38,061 nucleotides of DNA from a virus, in IMG/VR virus record IMGVR_UViG_3300035704_000014, positions 1-38,061 of that record, one strand, 5' to 3'. Both the position numbers and the translations under genes were made by a program. A model generated the notes under the pieces. The model had not been told where the DNA came from, ran no database searches, and saw only the letters and a program-made list of their open reading frames with translations. Shown in pieces: positions 25,148-31,573 of this stretch (position 1 is its first letter; the number at the start of each line of letters is the position of its first letter).

Positions 25148-26271
25148 GCGACCCCGAACCGAACTCGACGCAGTTCCGTATCGTGCCGCCCAACAGCTCC
25201 CAGGTGTACTGGCTGTCCAACCAGGCCCCGGTGGTGGGCACGAAGTACAGCAGCACCTACCCTGGCGGCGCGGAGAAAGCCAGCTGCATCCTCGGGGTGC
25301 CGGCTTCCTACCGGGCTGAATGGCTGGTCGCCGGGTCACAGACCACCCTGTACCGGGGCGGGTCGGGTATCTGGGACGGGACGCTGGACGAGCCGGTGCC
25401 GAGTGACAACGGCTGGCAGGTCACCGCAGCCGGCGTCGGCGTGCAGGGCGGTGACTTCCTGGCGACTTTCACTGACGCCTGGCCGACGAGCGAGCCCGAT
25501 GAGCTGGTGAACAACGCGATTTCCCGGGGACTTAACTGGGTCAACCCGGGCATCGGCTCACCCTCGGGAATGTGGACGAGCCAGCCGCCTGACCCTGGCA
25601 GCGACTACGTGGACGACGTGCTGAACCTGCTGTGCACCCGGGGCGGGCTCGGGTGGTTCGTGAACAGCCAGCCGTCTGCGGTCATCGGCAACGACATCAG
25701 CGTTGCCCCGCTGCCGTCCACCCCGAACCGCATCCTGGTCGCCGTCAACCCGGTGTCGCGGACCAACGGCGGCGACGTGCGGGCCATCTACATCCGCTAC
25801 CAGTCGGCGGCCGACAACGCGGACACCAGCACCGCAGCGGTCTACTCGCTGACTTCGGTGACGAACACGGGGCACACCGGCCGGGAGCAGTTCCTGGACC
25901 TGAGCAACGCGGGCACCCTGACCGCCTCCGCTGCGCAGGCGGTCGCGTCAGCCATCCTGAAGATCTACCAGACCAGCTCGTTCACCGGCCCGTTCCAGTT
26001 CGGGCCGGGGCAGATCATGACGATGGGCGGCGTTCCGGTTGACCCGGGGATGGAGCAGGCCGGCAACGTGTACCGGCTGATCCTGGCTGACTTCGCGTTC
26101 GGCGGCGGGCTCCTGCCAGCAGGGCCGATCCAGTTCATCGGCGGCGGCCTGGAGTGGGACGACGACCAGCTGCAGGGCACCCTCACCCCGTACCAGACAC
26201 TCGACCAGTCGCTGTCCGGCCTGCTGTCCCTGGCCGGGCAGAGCACGACGGGAGCTGTCACCAGCTCGTAG
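25144..26271 (+). CDS. Minor tail protein, baseplate hub/tail-lysin-arm type
   Basis: 375 aa from ATG 25144 (ATGA overlap). N-terminal YWLSNQAPVVGTKYSSTYP, CILGVPASYRAEWLVAG, and VPSDNGWQVTAAGVGVQGGDF follow the actinophage tail-hub proteins that come third after the tape measure (gp27/Tal-N-like fold). Asp/Trp-rich middle (GSDYVDDVLNLLCTRGGLGW) and a beta-rich remainder (YRLILADFAFGGGLLPA). No lysin motif is visible. It is the last gene of the tail transcript before the lysis cassette's own upstream region. Confidence 0.8.
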   Translation: MSDPEPNSTQFRIVPPNSSQVYWLSNQAPVVGTKYSSTYPGGAEKASCILGVPASYRAEWLVAGSQTTLYRGGSGIWDGTLDEPVPSDNGWQVTAAGVGVQGGDFLATFTDAWPTSEPDELVNNAISRGLNWVNPGIGSPSGMWTSQPPDPGSDYVDDVLNLLCTRGGLGWFVNSQPSAVIGNDISVAPLPSTPNRILVAVNPVSRTNGGDVRAIYIRYQSAADNADTSTAAVYSLTSVTNTGHTGREQFLDLSNAGTLTASAAQAVASAILKIYQTSSFTGPFQFGPGQIMTMGGVPVDPGMEQAGNVYRLILADFAFGGGLLPAGPIQFIGGGLEWDDDQLQGTLTPYQTLDQSLSGLLSLAGQSTTGAVTSS

Positions 26272-26293
26272 CCAGCCGCTGCCAGCCACGGCG

Positions 26294-26318
26294 CACGTGT
26301 GTGCCCGGTTAGTAACCT
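26294..26318 (+). promoter_or_regulatory. Promoter-like element before the lysis cassette
   Basis: CACGTG (26294-26299), TGT, GCCCGG (26303-26308), T, then TAGTAA (26310-26315) with TAACCT at 26313-26318. The order and spacing match the element before the terminase promoter almost base for base. No TTGACA-like -35 is at the correct distance here, so the element may act as an operator or as an alternative promoter. The rest of the 157-bp gap (26319-26428) shows a GGAGG-like ribosome site for the next gene but no other structure I can name. Confidence 0.4.
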
Positions 26319-26428
26319 GTCACATAAGAACCCGTTAAGCGCAGCCCGCCACTCCCGCGCATGGAGTAGGTTTCTGCCGTACACGGACGCGCCCGCTGAC
26401 CCCGTACACCGAGCGGCTGGAGGCTCCC

Positions 26429-27466
26429 GTGACGATTTACTTCCCCGATATGAGCGCCTACCAGCAGGGCATCAGCCTTGCCGGTGCGCAGGCGGCCGGC
26501 ATCAAGTGCACCCAGGGGCTCACCTACGCGTCACCCGCCTACGCGCAGCAGGCCGCAGCAGCCGACAAGGCGGGCGTGTTCCGGCTGGCCTACCACTTCC
26601 TGGAGCACGCCCAGGGCGCGGGGCAGGCCGACTACTTCTACGCGCACGCCGGCAAGACCCCGGCCATGGTGGACTGCGAGCCGACGTTCGACAGCGCCGG
26701 CAACTACGCGAGCCGGCCGACGATCACCGACGTATGCGCGTTCGTTGACCGGCTCCGCGGCCGAGGCGGTGTCATCTGGTGGGTGTACCTGCCGCACTGG
26801 TGGTGGCAGGAGCTGGGCTCCCCCGACCTCGCGCCGCTGCGCTCACGCGGGCTCATGCTCTGGTCGAGCGTCTACAGCACCTACAGCGACAGCAACGCGG
26901 CGGCCGGCTGGCAGGAATACGGGGGCATGACTCCGCTGGTGTGGCAGTACAGCGAGACCACCCCGTTCGGCGGGATCGCCGAGGTCGACTTCAACGGGTT
27001 CCGGGGCTCGAAGTACGCGGGCAAGCAGGACAAGGCCAGTGTGACCGCGTGCCGGGCCGAGTTCGTCAGCCTCTCGAAGACGGGCAAGGCCGCCCCCGTG
27101 CCAGCGCCGACCGTGCTGCCCCCGGTGCGGGACCTGACCGTGACCGATGTCGGCCCTTCGTCGGTGCGGCTCCAGTGGGACTCGCCGGCCGGCCCCAGCC
27201 CGTTCGCTACCGGCTGGTACCGCATGACGATCCGGTACGCCACGGGGGCTAAGGCCGACCAGGATCTGCCGTCTTACGGCCGGCCGCACGTCCCGAAGAC
27301 GGCGAACCCGCAGAACGTGCTGTTCGGGTCGCTGCCTGTCAAGACCCGGCTGTACGCGCTTGTCGGCGCGGTTGCCACCACCGGGGCCAACGGCAGCGAG
27401 TGGGAACGGGTGGATTTCACGACGACCGCCGCCAAGGCCATACCGGCTGAGGTGCCTGACGAGTAG
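26429..27466 (+). CDS. Endolysin, GH25-type muramidase plus C-terminal Ig/FnIII-like domain
   Basis: 345 aa, GTG 26429 with CTGGAGG upstream. The first about 215 residues follow GH25 lysozymes: FPDMSAYQQG (D7), TQGLTYASPAY, YHFLEHAQGAGQADYFY, and the catalytic pair MVDCEPT (D82/E84), VWQYSET, AEVDFNGFRG. Residues about 225-340 (PPVRDLTVTDVGPSSVRLQW, VDFTTTAAKAIP) form a fibronectin-III-like domain, probably wall-binding. It cuts the glycan of host peptidoglycan at lysis, after holin release. No signal peptide, so delivery depends on the holin. Confidence 0.9.
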   Translation: MTIYFPDMSAYQQGISLAGAQAAGIKCTQGLTYASPAYAQQAAAADKAGVFRLAYHFLEHAQGAGQADYFYAHAGKTPAMVDCEPTFDSAGNYASRPTITDVCAFVDRLRGRGGVIWWVYLPHWWWQELGSPDLAPLRSRGLMLWSSVYSTYSDSNAAAGWQEYGGMTPLVWQYSETTPFGGIAEVDFNGFRGSKYAGKQDKASVTACRAEFVSLSKTGKAAPVPAPTVLPPVRDLTVTDVGPSSVRLQWDSPAGPSPFATGWYRMTIRYATGAKADQDLPSYGRPHVPKTANPQNVLFGSLPVKTRLYALVGAVATTGANGSEWERVDFTTTAAKAIPAEVPDE

Positions 27467-27474
27467 GAGCAGGA

Positions 27475-27633
27475 TTGCGCGCGGACACAGCGCCCGCACC
27501 TACCCCGACACCATGGCTGGTCACGCTGGGCTGCGGCCACATCAGCGGCATCCCTGACGGCCCGGTGCACCCCTTGGTACATTGCCCGGAGTGCGGGCAG
27601 CCTAGCCCGGTAATGCTGGCGTTGCGCCAGTGA
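27475..27633 (+). CDS. TTG-start zinc-ribbon mini-protein in the lysis cassette
   Basis: 52 aa, TTG 27475 with AGGAG 5 bases upstream (overlapping the endolysin stop), ending TGA 27631-27633, which lies 10 bases before the holin start. The sequence has C-G-H then H-C-P-E-C-G, a compact Cys/His zinc ribbon (LVTLGCGHISG; HCPECGQP). Only two candidate starts exist and TTG is the one with the ribosome site. It lies between endolysin and holin, so it is co-transcribed; a lysis-control or unrelated small protein are both possible. Confidence 0.65.
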   Translation: MRADTAPAPTPTPWLVTLGCGHISGIPDGPVHPLVHCPECGQPSPVMLALRQ

Positions 27634-27643
27634 GGAGAGACCA

Positions 27644-27955
27644 GTGAGCGATCTCGTTATCTCGTGGATCAGGACGGGCACGGCGGTCCTCGTCGGCGCT
27701 GTCATCACGTGGGCTGTGCGGCAGGGCCTCGTTGCGGACGCGTCGGTGACCGGGCCGCTTACGGAGGTGCTGGTGCTCGCGTTCAGCGCCGCCTATTACT
27801 ACCTGGTGCGGATTCTGGAGAAGTTCAACCCGATCTTCGGCTACTTCCTCGGCTACCCGGCGGTGCCCACGTACATCACGCTGGCCGAGCAGCGGCAGCA
27901 GGGCAGGCGCGGCATCCGTCAGGCCGGGGCAGAGACCGACCGTGAGCGGTTCTAG
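27644..27955 (+). CDS. Holin
   Basis: 103 aa from GTG 27644, AGGAGAG upstream. Two hydrophobic segments: WIRTGTAVLVGAVITWAV (about 8-27) and LTEVLVLAFSAAYYYLVRIL (about 40-60), followed by the FGYFLGYPAVPTYITL motif and a charged tail. This matches actinophage holins of two-helix type, which open the membrane at a set time for endolysin release. It is the last gene before the terminator at 27991. Confidence 0.85.
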   Translation: MSDLVISWIRTGTAVLVGAVITWAVRQGLVADASVTGPLTEVLVLAFSAAYYYLVRILEKFNPIFGYFLGYPAVPTYITLAEQRQQGRRGIRQAGAETDRERF

Positions 27956-27990
27956 GTCGGTCACGGGCAACTAGCCCACGGGCAAAGCGA

Positions 27991-28032
27991 AAGCCCGTCC
28001 GGGGCGGCTGTGCGCCGCGCCCGGACGGGCTT
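27991..28032. terminator. Bidirectional terminator between convergent halves
   Basis: AAGCCCGTCCGGG (27991-28003) pairs with CCCGGACGGGCTT (28020-28032), a 13-bp perfect stem; inside it, GCGGC (28004-28008) pairs with GCCGC (28014-28018) with one bulged base. It lies after the holin on the plus strand and after the 28055 gene on the minus strand, so it can end both transcripts. The upstream gap (27956-27990) is otherwise empty. Confidence 0.88.
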
Positions 28033-28054
28033 CGTGCTGTGCTGCTACGTGCTG

Positions 28055-28207
28055 CTACGGCCGGGTGTCCGGGTCGGGCGGGTTCTTGATCGCAGTCTTC
28101 ATGATGCCGGCGGCGTCCTTGAGGTTGCCGCGCTTCACCTCGGCCGCCGCGTCCTTAGCCGCGTTCTTGACTTCCTTGACGTGATCCTTGCCGGTGGGCT
28201 TCCCCAT
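28055..28207 (-). CDS. Small lysine-rich helical protein, unknown
   Basis: 50 aa; start ATG at 28207 with GAGAGAGGGACC leader, stop TAG at 28055-28057. The sequence is Lys/Ala/Asp-rich (KDHVKEVKNAAKDAAAEVKRG) and helical, ending PPDPDTRP. Such charged mini-proteins in phages may bind DNA or act as antitoxin/inhibitor-type proteins, but there is no direct evidence. It is the last gene of a four-gene minus-strand unit that ends at the 27991 terminator. Confidence 0.6.
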   Translation of the reverse strand: MGKPTGKDHVKEVKNAAKDAAAEVKRGNLKDAAGIMKTAIKNPPDPDTRP

Positions 28208-28231
28208 GGTGGTCCCTCTCTCTGGTGGTGC

Positions 28232-28411
28232 TTACCTGGCCGGCTGGCCAGGCGGAAAGTACCGGGCGATCGCCCGGTGCGCGCTGAGCTCGAAGCCGTG
28301 ACCGTAACAGCGGCGGCACACGATGATCTCGGTGCCGAACCGCTGCCGCCCGAACCCGTCGCAGTCGCCGCAGCGTTTCAGGCATTCCATGGTCACGTAG
28401 ACGGGCTGCAT
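28232..28411 (-). CDS. DnaJ-type zinc-finger mini-protein
   Basis: 59 aa, ATG at 28411 (overlaps the preceding stop as TGATG), stop TAA 28232-28234. It carries two CxxCxGxG motifs, CGDCDGFG and CRRCYGHG, the hallmark of the DnaJ zinc-finger domain that binds substrate proteins or coordinates zinc. The spacing (about 14 residues between pairs) is close to one DnaJ zinc finger. There is no J-domain. Roles in host chaperone interference or zinc binding are speculative. Confidence 0.7.
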   Translation of the reverse strand: MQPVYVTMECLKRCGDCDGFGRQRFGTEIIVCRRCYGHGFELSAHRAIARYFPPGQPAR

Positions 28412-28569
28412 CAGGGGGTGACTGTGGAACCCGGCTTGTGGGTGAGCTTCACGGTCGAGCCGTTGCCGCACCCCTGGCAGCCTTTGCCGCCGCAGTCTTT
28501 GTGCCGGTCGATGACAACGTGGGTGTCCTTGCCCTTGCCCACGGTCTCGCCCTTGTTGGTGACTTTCAT
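28411..28569 (-). CDS. Cysteine-rich small protein with DnaJ-like half-motif
   Basis: 52 aa, ATG at 28569, overlapping the stop of the preceding frame (ATGA). Begins MKVTNKGETVGKGKDTHVVI, then CGGKGCQGCGNG with C-x2/x3-C spacing, a half zinc finger, and a basic TVKLTHKPGSTV tail. It follows the 21-residue frame MGRPTST... and precedes the DnaJ-like mini-gene, with start-stop overlaps on both sides, so they form one unit. Confidence 0.65.
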   Translation of the reverse strand: MKVTNKGETVGKGKDTHVVIDRHKDCGGKGCQGCGNGSTVKLTHKPGSTVTP

Positions 28570-28916
28570 CGGTGCTCCACCTTCGGCTTGTACGGAACCG
28601 GCGGCGGCTCCGTGCTGGTCGGCCTGCCCATGGCATGTCCTCTCTCAGAGCAGCAGTGCAGTAGCGCACAGCATAACCCACGTGTGCGGGATTGCCGCTG
28701 CCATTCCAAGTCGGAGATGCCGGCCGTACCCAGCGGCTTCGCGTTCCGGAACAACTCCTCGTTCGTCACCACCTGGTCGCAGCCCTCACCGTCGAAGCCG
28801 GCGCACGTCCACTGGTCCATGGCGAAGTTCTGCCGCATCCGCCCGTGGACCGGGCACACCGAGGCAGGGATGATGAACACCTCGGCCGGCCCGTGCTCGA
28901 TGCGGATCTCATCCAC
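28566..28916 (-). CDS. Cys/His-rich small protein; nested 21-aa start and internal promoter
   Basis: 116 aa from GTG at 28916 (overlaps the previous gene's stop). Residues 15-55 have a C-V-H...C...C pattern (CPVHGRMRQNFAMDQW; TCAGFDGEGCDQVV) seen in small zinc proteins of actinophages. The C-terminal about 40 residues (from SDLEWQRQSRTRG) are of unusual composition and overlap a promoter-like element. An in-frame ATG at 28631 (MGRPTSTEP...) has a good GAGAGAGG leader 7 bases upstream and would give a separate 21-aa product, starting the downstream unit. So the gene may be read as a long form and a short form. Confidence 0.55.
   Translation of the reverse strand: MDEIRIEHGPAEVFIIPASVCPVHGRMRQNFAMDQWTCAGFDGEGCDQVVTNEELFRNAKPLGTAGISDLEWQRQSRTRGLCCALLHCCSERGHAMGRPTSTEPPPVPYKPKVEHR
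28670..28684 (-). promoter_or_regulatory. Promoter-like element in the 28.6-kb region
   Basis: On the minus strand, CACGTG (28684-28679), GGT, then TATGCT (28675-28670) read in the direction of the downstream small genes; the 28646-28639 GAGAGAGG leader and the 28631 ATG follow. This places a transcript start near 28663. The -35 region is not recognisable. It lies inside the coding frame of the 28566-28916 gene. Confidence 0.35.
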
Positions 28917-29235
28917 GGGCGTGGGCCGCGTGACCGGGGCACAGCAGGTACGAAGGCATCCCGGTCCCCTGGCACTCCGGGCACATAGTGACCAGGTGCA
29001 GCAGCACCTCACTCAGCTGAGACGGGTACCAGGCTTCCAGGTCGTCCCTGGTATCCGGCAGTTCAGCGGGAATCGCCGGCACCGGCACGGCCACGCCGGC
29101 GATCCGGCCGGGTGCGAGACCAGCGTCCACCCAGCCCGGATCGGTCAGGTTGAGCGCAGTGCCGAGAGGGGCCACCAGCAGGCGGTCACCGTGCACCGCA
29201 GCCTGCAGGAAAGTGATCATCGTTTTGTCGGTCAT
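28909..29235 (-). CDS. Small protein with a C-terminal CxxCxGxG/CxxH zinc motif
   Basis: 108 aa, ATG at 29235 (overlapping the preceding stop as ATGA), stop 28909-28911. N-terminus TDKTMITFLQAAVHGDRLLV and a long proline-containing middle; the end has CPECQGTG then CPGH, a Cys/His metal-binding end like a DnaJ half-finger. It overlaps the next gene by 8 bases. Its neighbours carry similar motifs. Confidence 0.65.
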   Translation of the reverse strand: MTDKTMITFLQAAVHGDRLLVAPLGTALNLTDPGWVDAGLAPGRIAGVAVPVPAIPAELPDTRDDLEAWYPSQLSEVLLHLVTMCPECQGTGMPSYLLCPGHAAHARG

Positions 29236-29363
29236 GCTCGCTCCCAGTAGGCCGCACTGCGCGGGGTGATGTTCTCGGTGGCGTACGGCGGCCTGGTCCA
29301 CCACTCCCGGTACCAGCGTGCCCGCCACCCGAGACAGGCCAGGATGCACAGCAGATCGTCCAT
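29232..29363 (-). CDS. Short aromatic protein, unknown
   Basis: 43 aa from ATG at 29363, with GGGGG just upstream as weak ribosome site, stop 29232-29234 overlapping the next ATG. Sequence is hydrophobic/aromatic and Arg-rich (LLCILACLGWRARWYREWWT). The first third could be a short membrane-associated stretch. It is accepted mainly because of the start-stop overlap. Confidence 0.5.
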   Translation of the reverse strand: MDDLLCILACLGWRARWYREWWTRPPYATENITPRSAAYWERA

Positions 29364-29377
29364 ACCCCCATAATGCG

Positions 29378-29411
29378 GCAGTGCCGCCCGGCGCGACCCG
29401 GACGGCACTGC
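29378..29411 (-). terminator. Terminator-like hairpin
   Basis: GCAGTGCCG (29378-29386) pairs with CGGCACTGC (29403-29411), a 9-bp stem with a 16-base loop. It lies just after the stop of the 29424 gene on the minus strand and before the 29363 ATG, so it likely ends the two-gene unit. The reverse-strand sequence after the stem lacks a U-run, as is common for actinobacterial terminators. Confidence 0.5.
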
Positions 29412-29423
29412 AGGGTGATGCGT

Positions 29424-29570
29424 TTACTTACCGTGCTTCGTCGCCGCGCCGCGAAGCTCGGCCTGCTTCGCCCGGCCTGCGATGACCGCCTGGGTCTTGT
29501 CCGCGTTGCCGCTGTTCTCGCGGTTGAGCGCGTCGTTTTCCCGCTTTGTCATCGTCTTGTTGTCCGCCAT
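29424..29570 (-). CDS. Small charged protein, unknown
   Basis: 48 aa, ATG at 29570 with GAGAGG upstream, stop TAA 29424-29426. Lys/Arg/Asn-rich (MADNKTMTKRENDALNREN; AVIAGRAKQAELRGAATKHGK), predicted as one or two helices, no cysteine. It follows the 29591 gene at 20 bases and is likely co-transcribed with it. Its composition resembles the 28055 gene. Confidence 0.6.
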   Translation of the reverse strand: MADNKTMTKRENDALNRENSGNADKTQAVIAGRAKQAELRGAATKHGK

Positions 29571-29590
29571 GTCCCTGGTCCTCTCGGTGG

Positions 29591-29827
29591 TTACGCCGCG
29601 CCGCGCAGGTGCAGCGGCACGCTCTCCGGGTCGGCCAGGGCCTCAAGCTCGCGGAGGGTGAACAGGCCCTCGGTGCGGCGGGGCTTCGGGATCTCGTTCC
29701 GTGCGGTGCGCAGCGCAAGCTCAGCGCGGGCCGCGATGACCAGCGCCCGCTCCCGGGTGCTGCCGTCGTTCTCGTCACGATCGGCCAGCTGCGCCAGGTC
29801 GTCCACCGTCAGGTCCACTTCCTGCAT
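29591..29827 (-). CDS. Small helical acidic protein, unknown
   Basis: 78 aa from ATG at 29827, strong ribosome site AGAGGAGG 5 bases upstream. Two amphipathic helices (EVDLTVDDLAQLADRDENDG; ERALVIAARAELALRTARNE) followed by RTEGLFTLRELEALADPESVPL. No Cys. An upstream-extended frame has no ribosome site. The promoter-like element 27 bases upstream and a terminator beyond it make this the first gene of its unit. Confidence 0.65.
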   Translation of the reverse strand: MQEVDLTVDDLAQLADRDENDGSTRERALVIAARAELALRTARNEIPKPRRTEGLFTLRELEALADPESVPLHLRGAA

Positions 29828-29853
29828 GGCGACCTCCTCTCTCTCTGGCGCAC

Positions 29854-29879
29854 ATCCTACACGTGCGCAGTCAAATCCG
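29854..29879 (-). promoter_or_regulatory. Promoter-like element with CACGTG
   Basis: On the minus strand, TGCGCACGTG directly precedes TAGGAT (29859-29854), a TANNNT -10-like hexamer. TTGACT lies 9 bases farther upstream, too close to be a standard -35. The 17-bp GTGCGCAGTCAAATCCG (29863-29879 on the plus strand) recurs near the lectin start. It is placed between the terminator at 29906 and the 29827 start. Confidence 0.4.
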
Positions 29880-29905
29880 CTATCCACAGGGTTTGAGCTG
29901 CAACA

Positions 29906-29946
29906 ACGAAGCCCGCTCGTCGGTGTGAACAACGAGCGGGCTTCGT
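29906..29946 (-). terminator. 15-bp-stem terminator of the long minus-strand operon
   Basis: ACGAAGCCCGCTCGT (29906-29920), 11-base loop, ACGAGCGGGCTTCGT (29932-29946): perfect 15-bp stem. It lies 13 bases after the TAA of the 29959 gene and 27 bases before the next minus-strand promoter-like element, so it separates two transcription units. The hairpin has AT at both ends and could end transcription in either direction. Confidence 0.85.
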
Positions 29947-29958
29947 GCCGGGTCTGGC

Positions 29959-30375
29959 TTAACCAGGGTAGTTCGTTCCCGCCCACCAGCCGGCGAAATT
30001 ACCCATGTCCGGGTTGTCGTCGGACTGGCTGCTGAAGTCCCGCAGGAACTCCGTGACCTGCCCTGCCGTGGGCCGGGCCATGCCCGCCAGGCCCAGCTCC
30101 AGGTGAGCGCGCGCCCGCTGGTGCGCGGGGAAGCCCCTGGCGTTGTGCGGCCACACGGCGGCCCGCCAGGCGCGGGCTTCCCGCATCGCGGTTTCGTAGC
30201 TGTCCGGTTCGGGGGCGTCCGCCTCATGCTGCCGGTGGCCGCGCTGGTGCGCGGGGCTGCGGTCCCGCTCGCTGACCACGAGTTCGATCGCGTTCTCCCC
30301 CGCTTCCAGCAGCAGGTACGGGTTCAGGTACCACTGGCGGACGATGCGGCCCTGCCGGGTCAGCGGCTCTGTCAT
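29959..30375 (-). CDS. Accessory protein, unknown (last gene of long operon)
   Basis: 138 aa, ATG at 30375, four-base overlap with the stop of the preceding gene. N-terminus TEPLTRQGRIVRQWYLNPYL; a His/Arg-rich middle (RSPAHQRGHRQHEAD); helical HLELGLAGMARPTAGQVTEFL; ends FAGWWAGTNYPG. No known family. An upstream-extended frame (from 30444) lacks a ribosome site. It ends just before the 15-bp terminator. Confidence 0.6.
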   Translation of the reverse strand: MTEPLTRQGRIVRQWYLNPYLLLEAGENAIELVVSERDRSPAHQRGHRQHEADAPEPDSYETAMREARAWRAAVWPHNARGFPAHQRARAHLELGLAGMARPTAGQVTEFLRDFSSQSDDNPDMGNFAGWWAGTNYPG

Positions 30376-30734
30376 GATGCCGGTGCCATTGGGGTGAGCG
30401 TCAGCCCGGCTGCGCTGATCTGGGCAAGCGGGGCGACACGCCACTTATCGGTGATCGCCCGCAGCAGCTGGCCGTTCAGCGGGATGTACCCGTCGTCAGC
30501 CACCTTGATCCACCGGCACCCGGTGTCGTCGGTGAACACCGGCAGGCCGCTGGCCAGCTCACGTGTGGCACTGCCCGGGTCAGGCACCGACCCGTCTTCC
30601 CGGCGCGGGTAGACACCGGCGTACGGGATGGGGTGCTGGAAGTAGCCGTGCGCGTACTGGCCGCCGGGGTGGGAGTGGGTGAGCTTCTGGTCACCGGGGG
30701 TATCCATGTGCGTGTGCCGCAGCAGGTCGGTCAT
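30372..30734 (-). CDS. Accessory protein, unknown
   Basis: 120 aa, ATG at 30734, overlapping by 4 bases on both sides (ATGA). The N-terminal third has several His (THMDTPGDQKLTHSHPGGQY), then YPRREDGSVPDPGSATREL and WIKVADDGYIPLNGQLL; ends ISAAGLTLTPMAPAS. A His-rich start may bind metal. No catalytic motif. Confidence 0.6.
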   Translation of the reverse strand: MTDLLRHTHMDTPGDQKLTHSHPGGQYAHGYFQHPIPYAGVYPRREDGSVPDPGSATRELASGLPVFTDDTGCRWIKVADDGYIPLNGQLLRAITDKWRVAPLAQISAAGLTLTPMAPAS

Positions 30735-31066
30735 CGCGGTGTACTTCCGATCGTGTTGCGCAGCGCGTCATCGATGGACATCAGCTGTTCCGCGACCGCC
30801 AGCAGGGTGGTTGCGATCGCGGCGGCCTGGTAGTCGCTGGCGTCTCCCCCGCTGCCCCGCAGCCGGCTGATCATCCCTCGGGCGTTGTCCAGCGGTTCCG
30901 GCTCGGCCACCAGGATCAGGTGCGCGGCGGCCGGGCTGTCACTCGGAGACCAGCCGCCCAGCCTGAGCCGGTACACCTGGTTAAACTCCAGGTCTCCGGG
31001 GTTCAGGCCGGTGATCACGTACAGCGGCAGGTTAGAACGGGATGGCGTCATCGGTGTCTGGTCCAT
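30731..31066 (-). CDS. Accessory protein, unknown
   Basis: 111 aa from ATG at 31066 (GAGAGAGG leader about 12 bases upstream, long spacing); ATG at 31051 is an alternative. YVITGLNPGDLEFNQVYRLRL and HLILVAEPEPLDNARGMISRL suggest a small alpha/beta fold; the C-terminus is helical (YQAAAIATTLLAVAEQLMSI). It overlaps the neighbouring 31032 gene by 35 bases, which is more than usual in this operon and may indicate the shorter start. Confidence 0.55.
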   Translation of the reverse strand: MDQTPMTPSRSNLPLYVITGLNPGDLEFNQVYRLRLGGWSPSDSPAAAHLILVAEPEPLDNARGMISRLRGSGGDASDYQAAAIATTLLAVAEQLMSIDDALRNTIGSTPR

Positions 31067-31349
31067 CTGGGATGGTTTCCTCTCTCGGGTAGAACTGCTG
31101 ACCGCGCTTGTTCGGCACGGCGTACACCTTGCCGTCTTTGATCAGCTCTTTCATCAGGGCCAGGATGCCGGTCATGGGGAAGCAGCTGTGGCGCAGCTCC
31201 CCCGGTGCGACCGGCTCCGGCTCGAAGTACAGGCTCACCCCGTACGCGGTGAGCCCCGGGTTGCCGGTGATCACGTCCAGTGCCTTGGCCAGGTTGCCGG
31301 CCCACTCCCCCTTGCTGGGCATAATGCGGACTGTCAGGTCGCCGTTCAC
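31032..31349 (-). CDS. Small protein with a winged-helix-like C-terminus, unknown
   Basis: 105 aa, GTG at 31349 (GAGAGGGAGG leader), GTGA overlap with the preceding stop. Residues about 60-95 (GILALMKELIKDGKVYAVPN, KRGQQFYPRE) look like a winged-helix unit with a beta-wing. N-terminal MNGDLTVRIMPSKGEWAGNL. Nucleic-acid binding is possible. No hit can be claimed from sequence alone. Confidence 0.55.
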   Translation of the reverse strand: MNGDLTVRIMPSKGEWAGNLAKALDVITGNPGLTAYGVSLYFEPEPVAPGELRHSCFPMTGILALMKELIKDGKVYAVPNKRGQQFYPREETIPDGPDTDDAIPF

Positions 31350-31573
31350 CGGGTCGCCTCCCTCTCATGCTCACGCCAGCGGGCCATGGCCTCACCCTCA
31401 GCCCACCGCTGCCTGGCCTCGATCTGCTGGTGGCCGCGCTGGCAGGTGCAGCCCAGGATGATCGACTTGCGGCCCTTCGCCAGCCGCAGGACGATCTGAT
31501 GCGGTGCGTCGGGGTCCTCGATCAGCGGTTTGTACGGGAGCTGGCTCACCTGGTTGAGGGTCACGGCGTCCAC
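31346..31573 (-). CDS. Small CxC-containing protein, unknown
   Basis: 75 aa, GTG at 31573, GTGA overlap with the next gene. The middle has LAKGRKSIILGCTCQRGHQ (a CTC and nearby His), then a Gln/Arg/Glu-rich helix (QRWAEGEAMARWREHEREAT). It overlaps the end of the preceding gene by 13 bases. The short Cys motif may bind metal; it is not enough to assign a zinc finger. Confidence 0.55.
   Translation of the reverse strand: MDAVTLNQVSQLPYKPLIEDPDAPHQIVLRLAKGRKSIILGCTCQRGHQQIEARQRWAEGEAMARWREHEREATR

Noticed and set aside
28438-29250. Plus-strand frame of 270 aa over the minus-strand mini-genes
   Set aside because: No ribosome site, and the minus-strand genes have coupled start-stop overlaps and Cys motifs.
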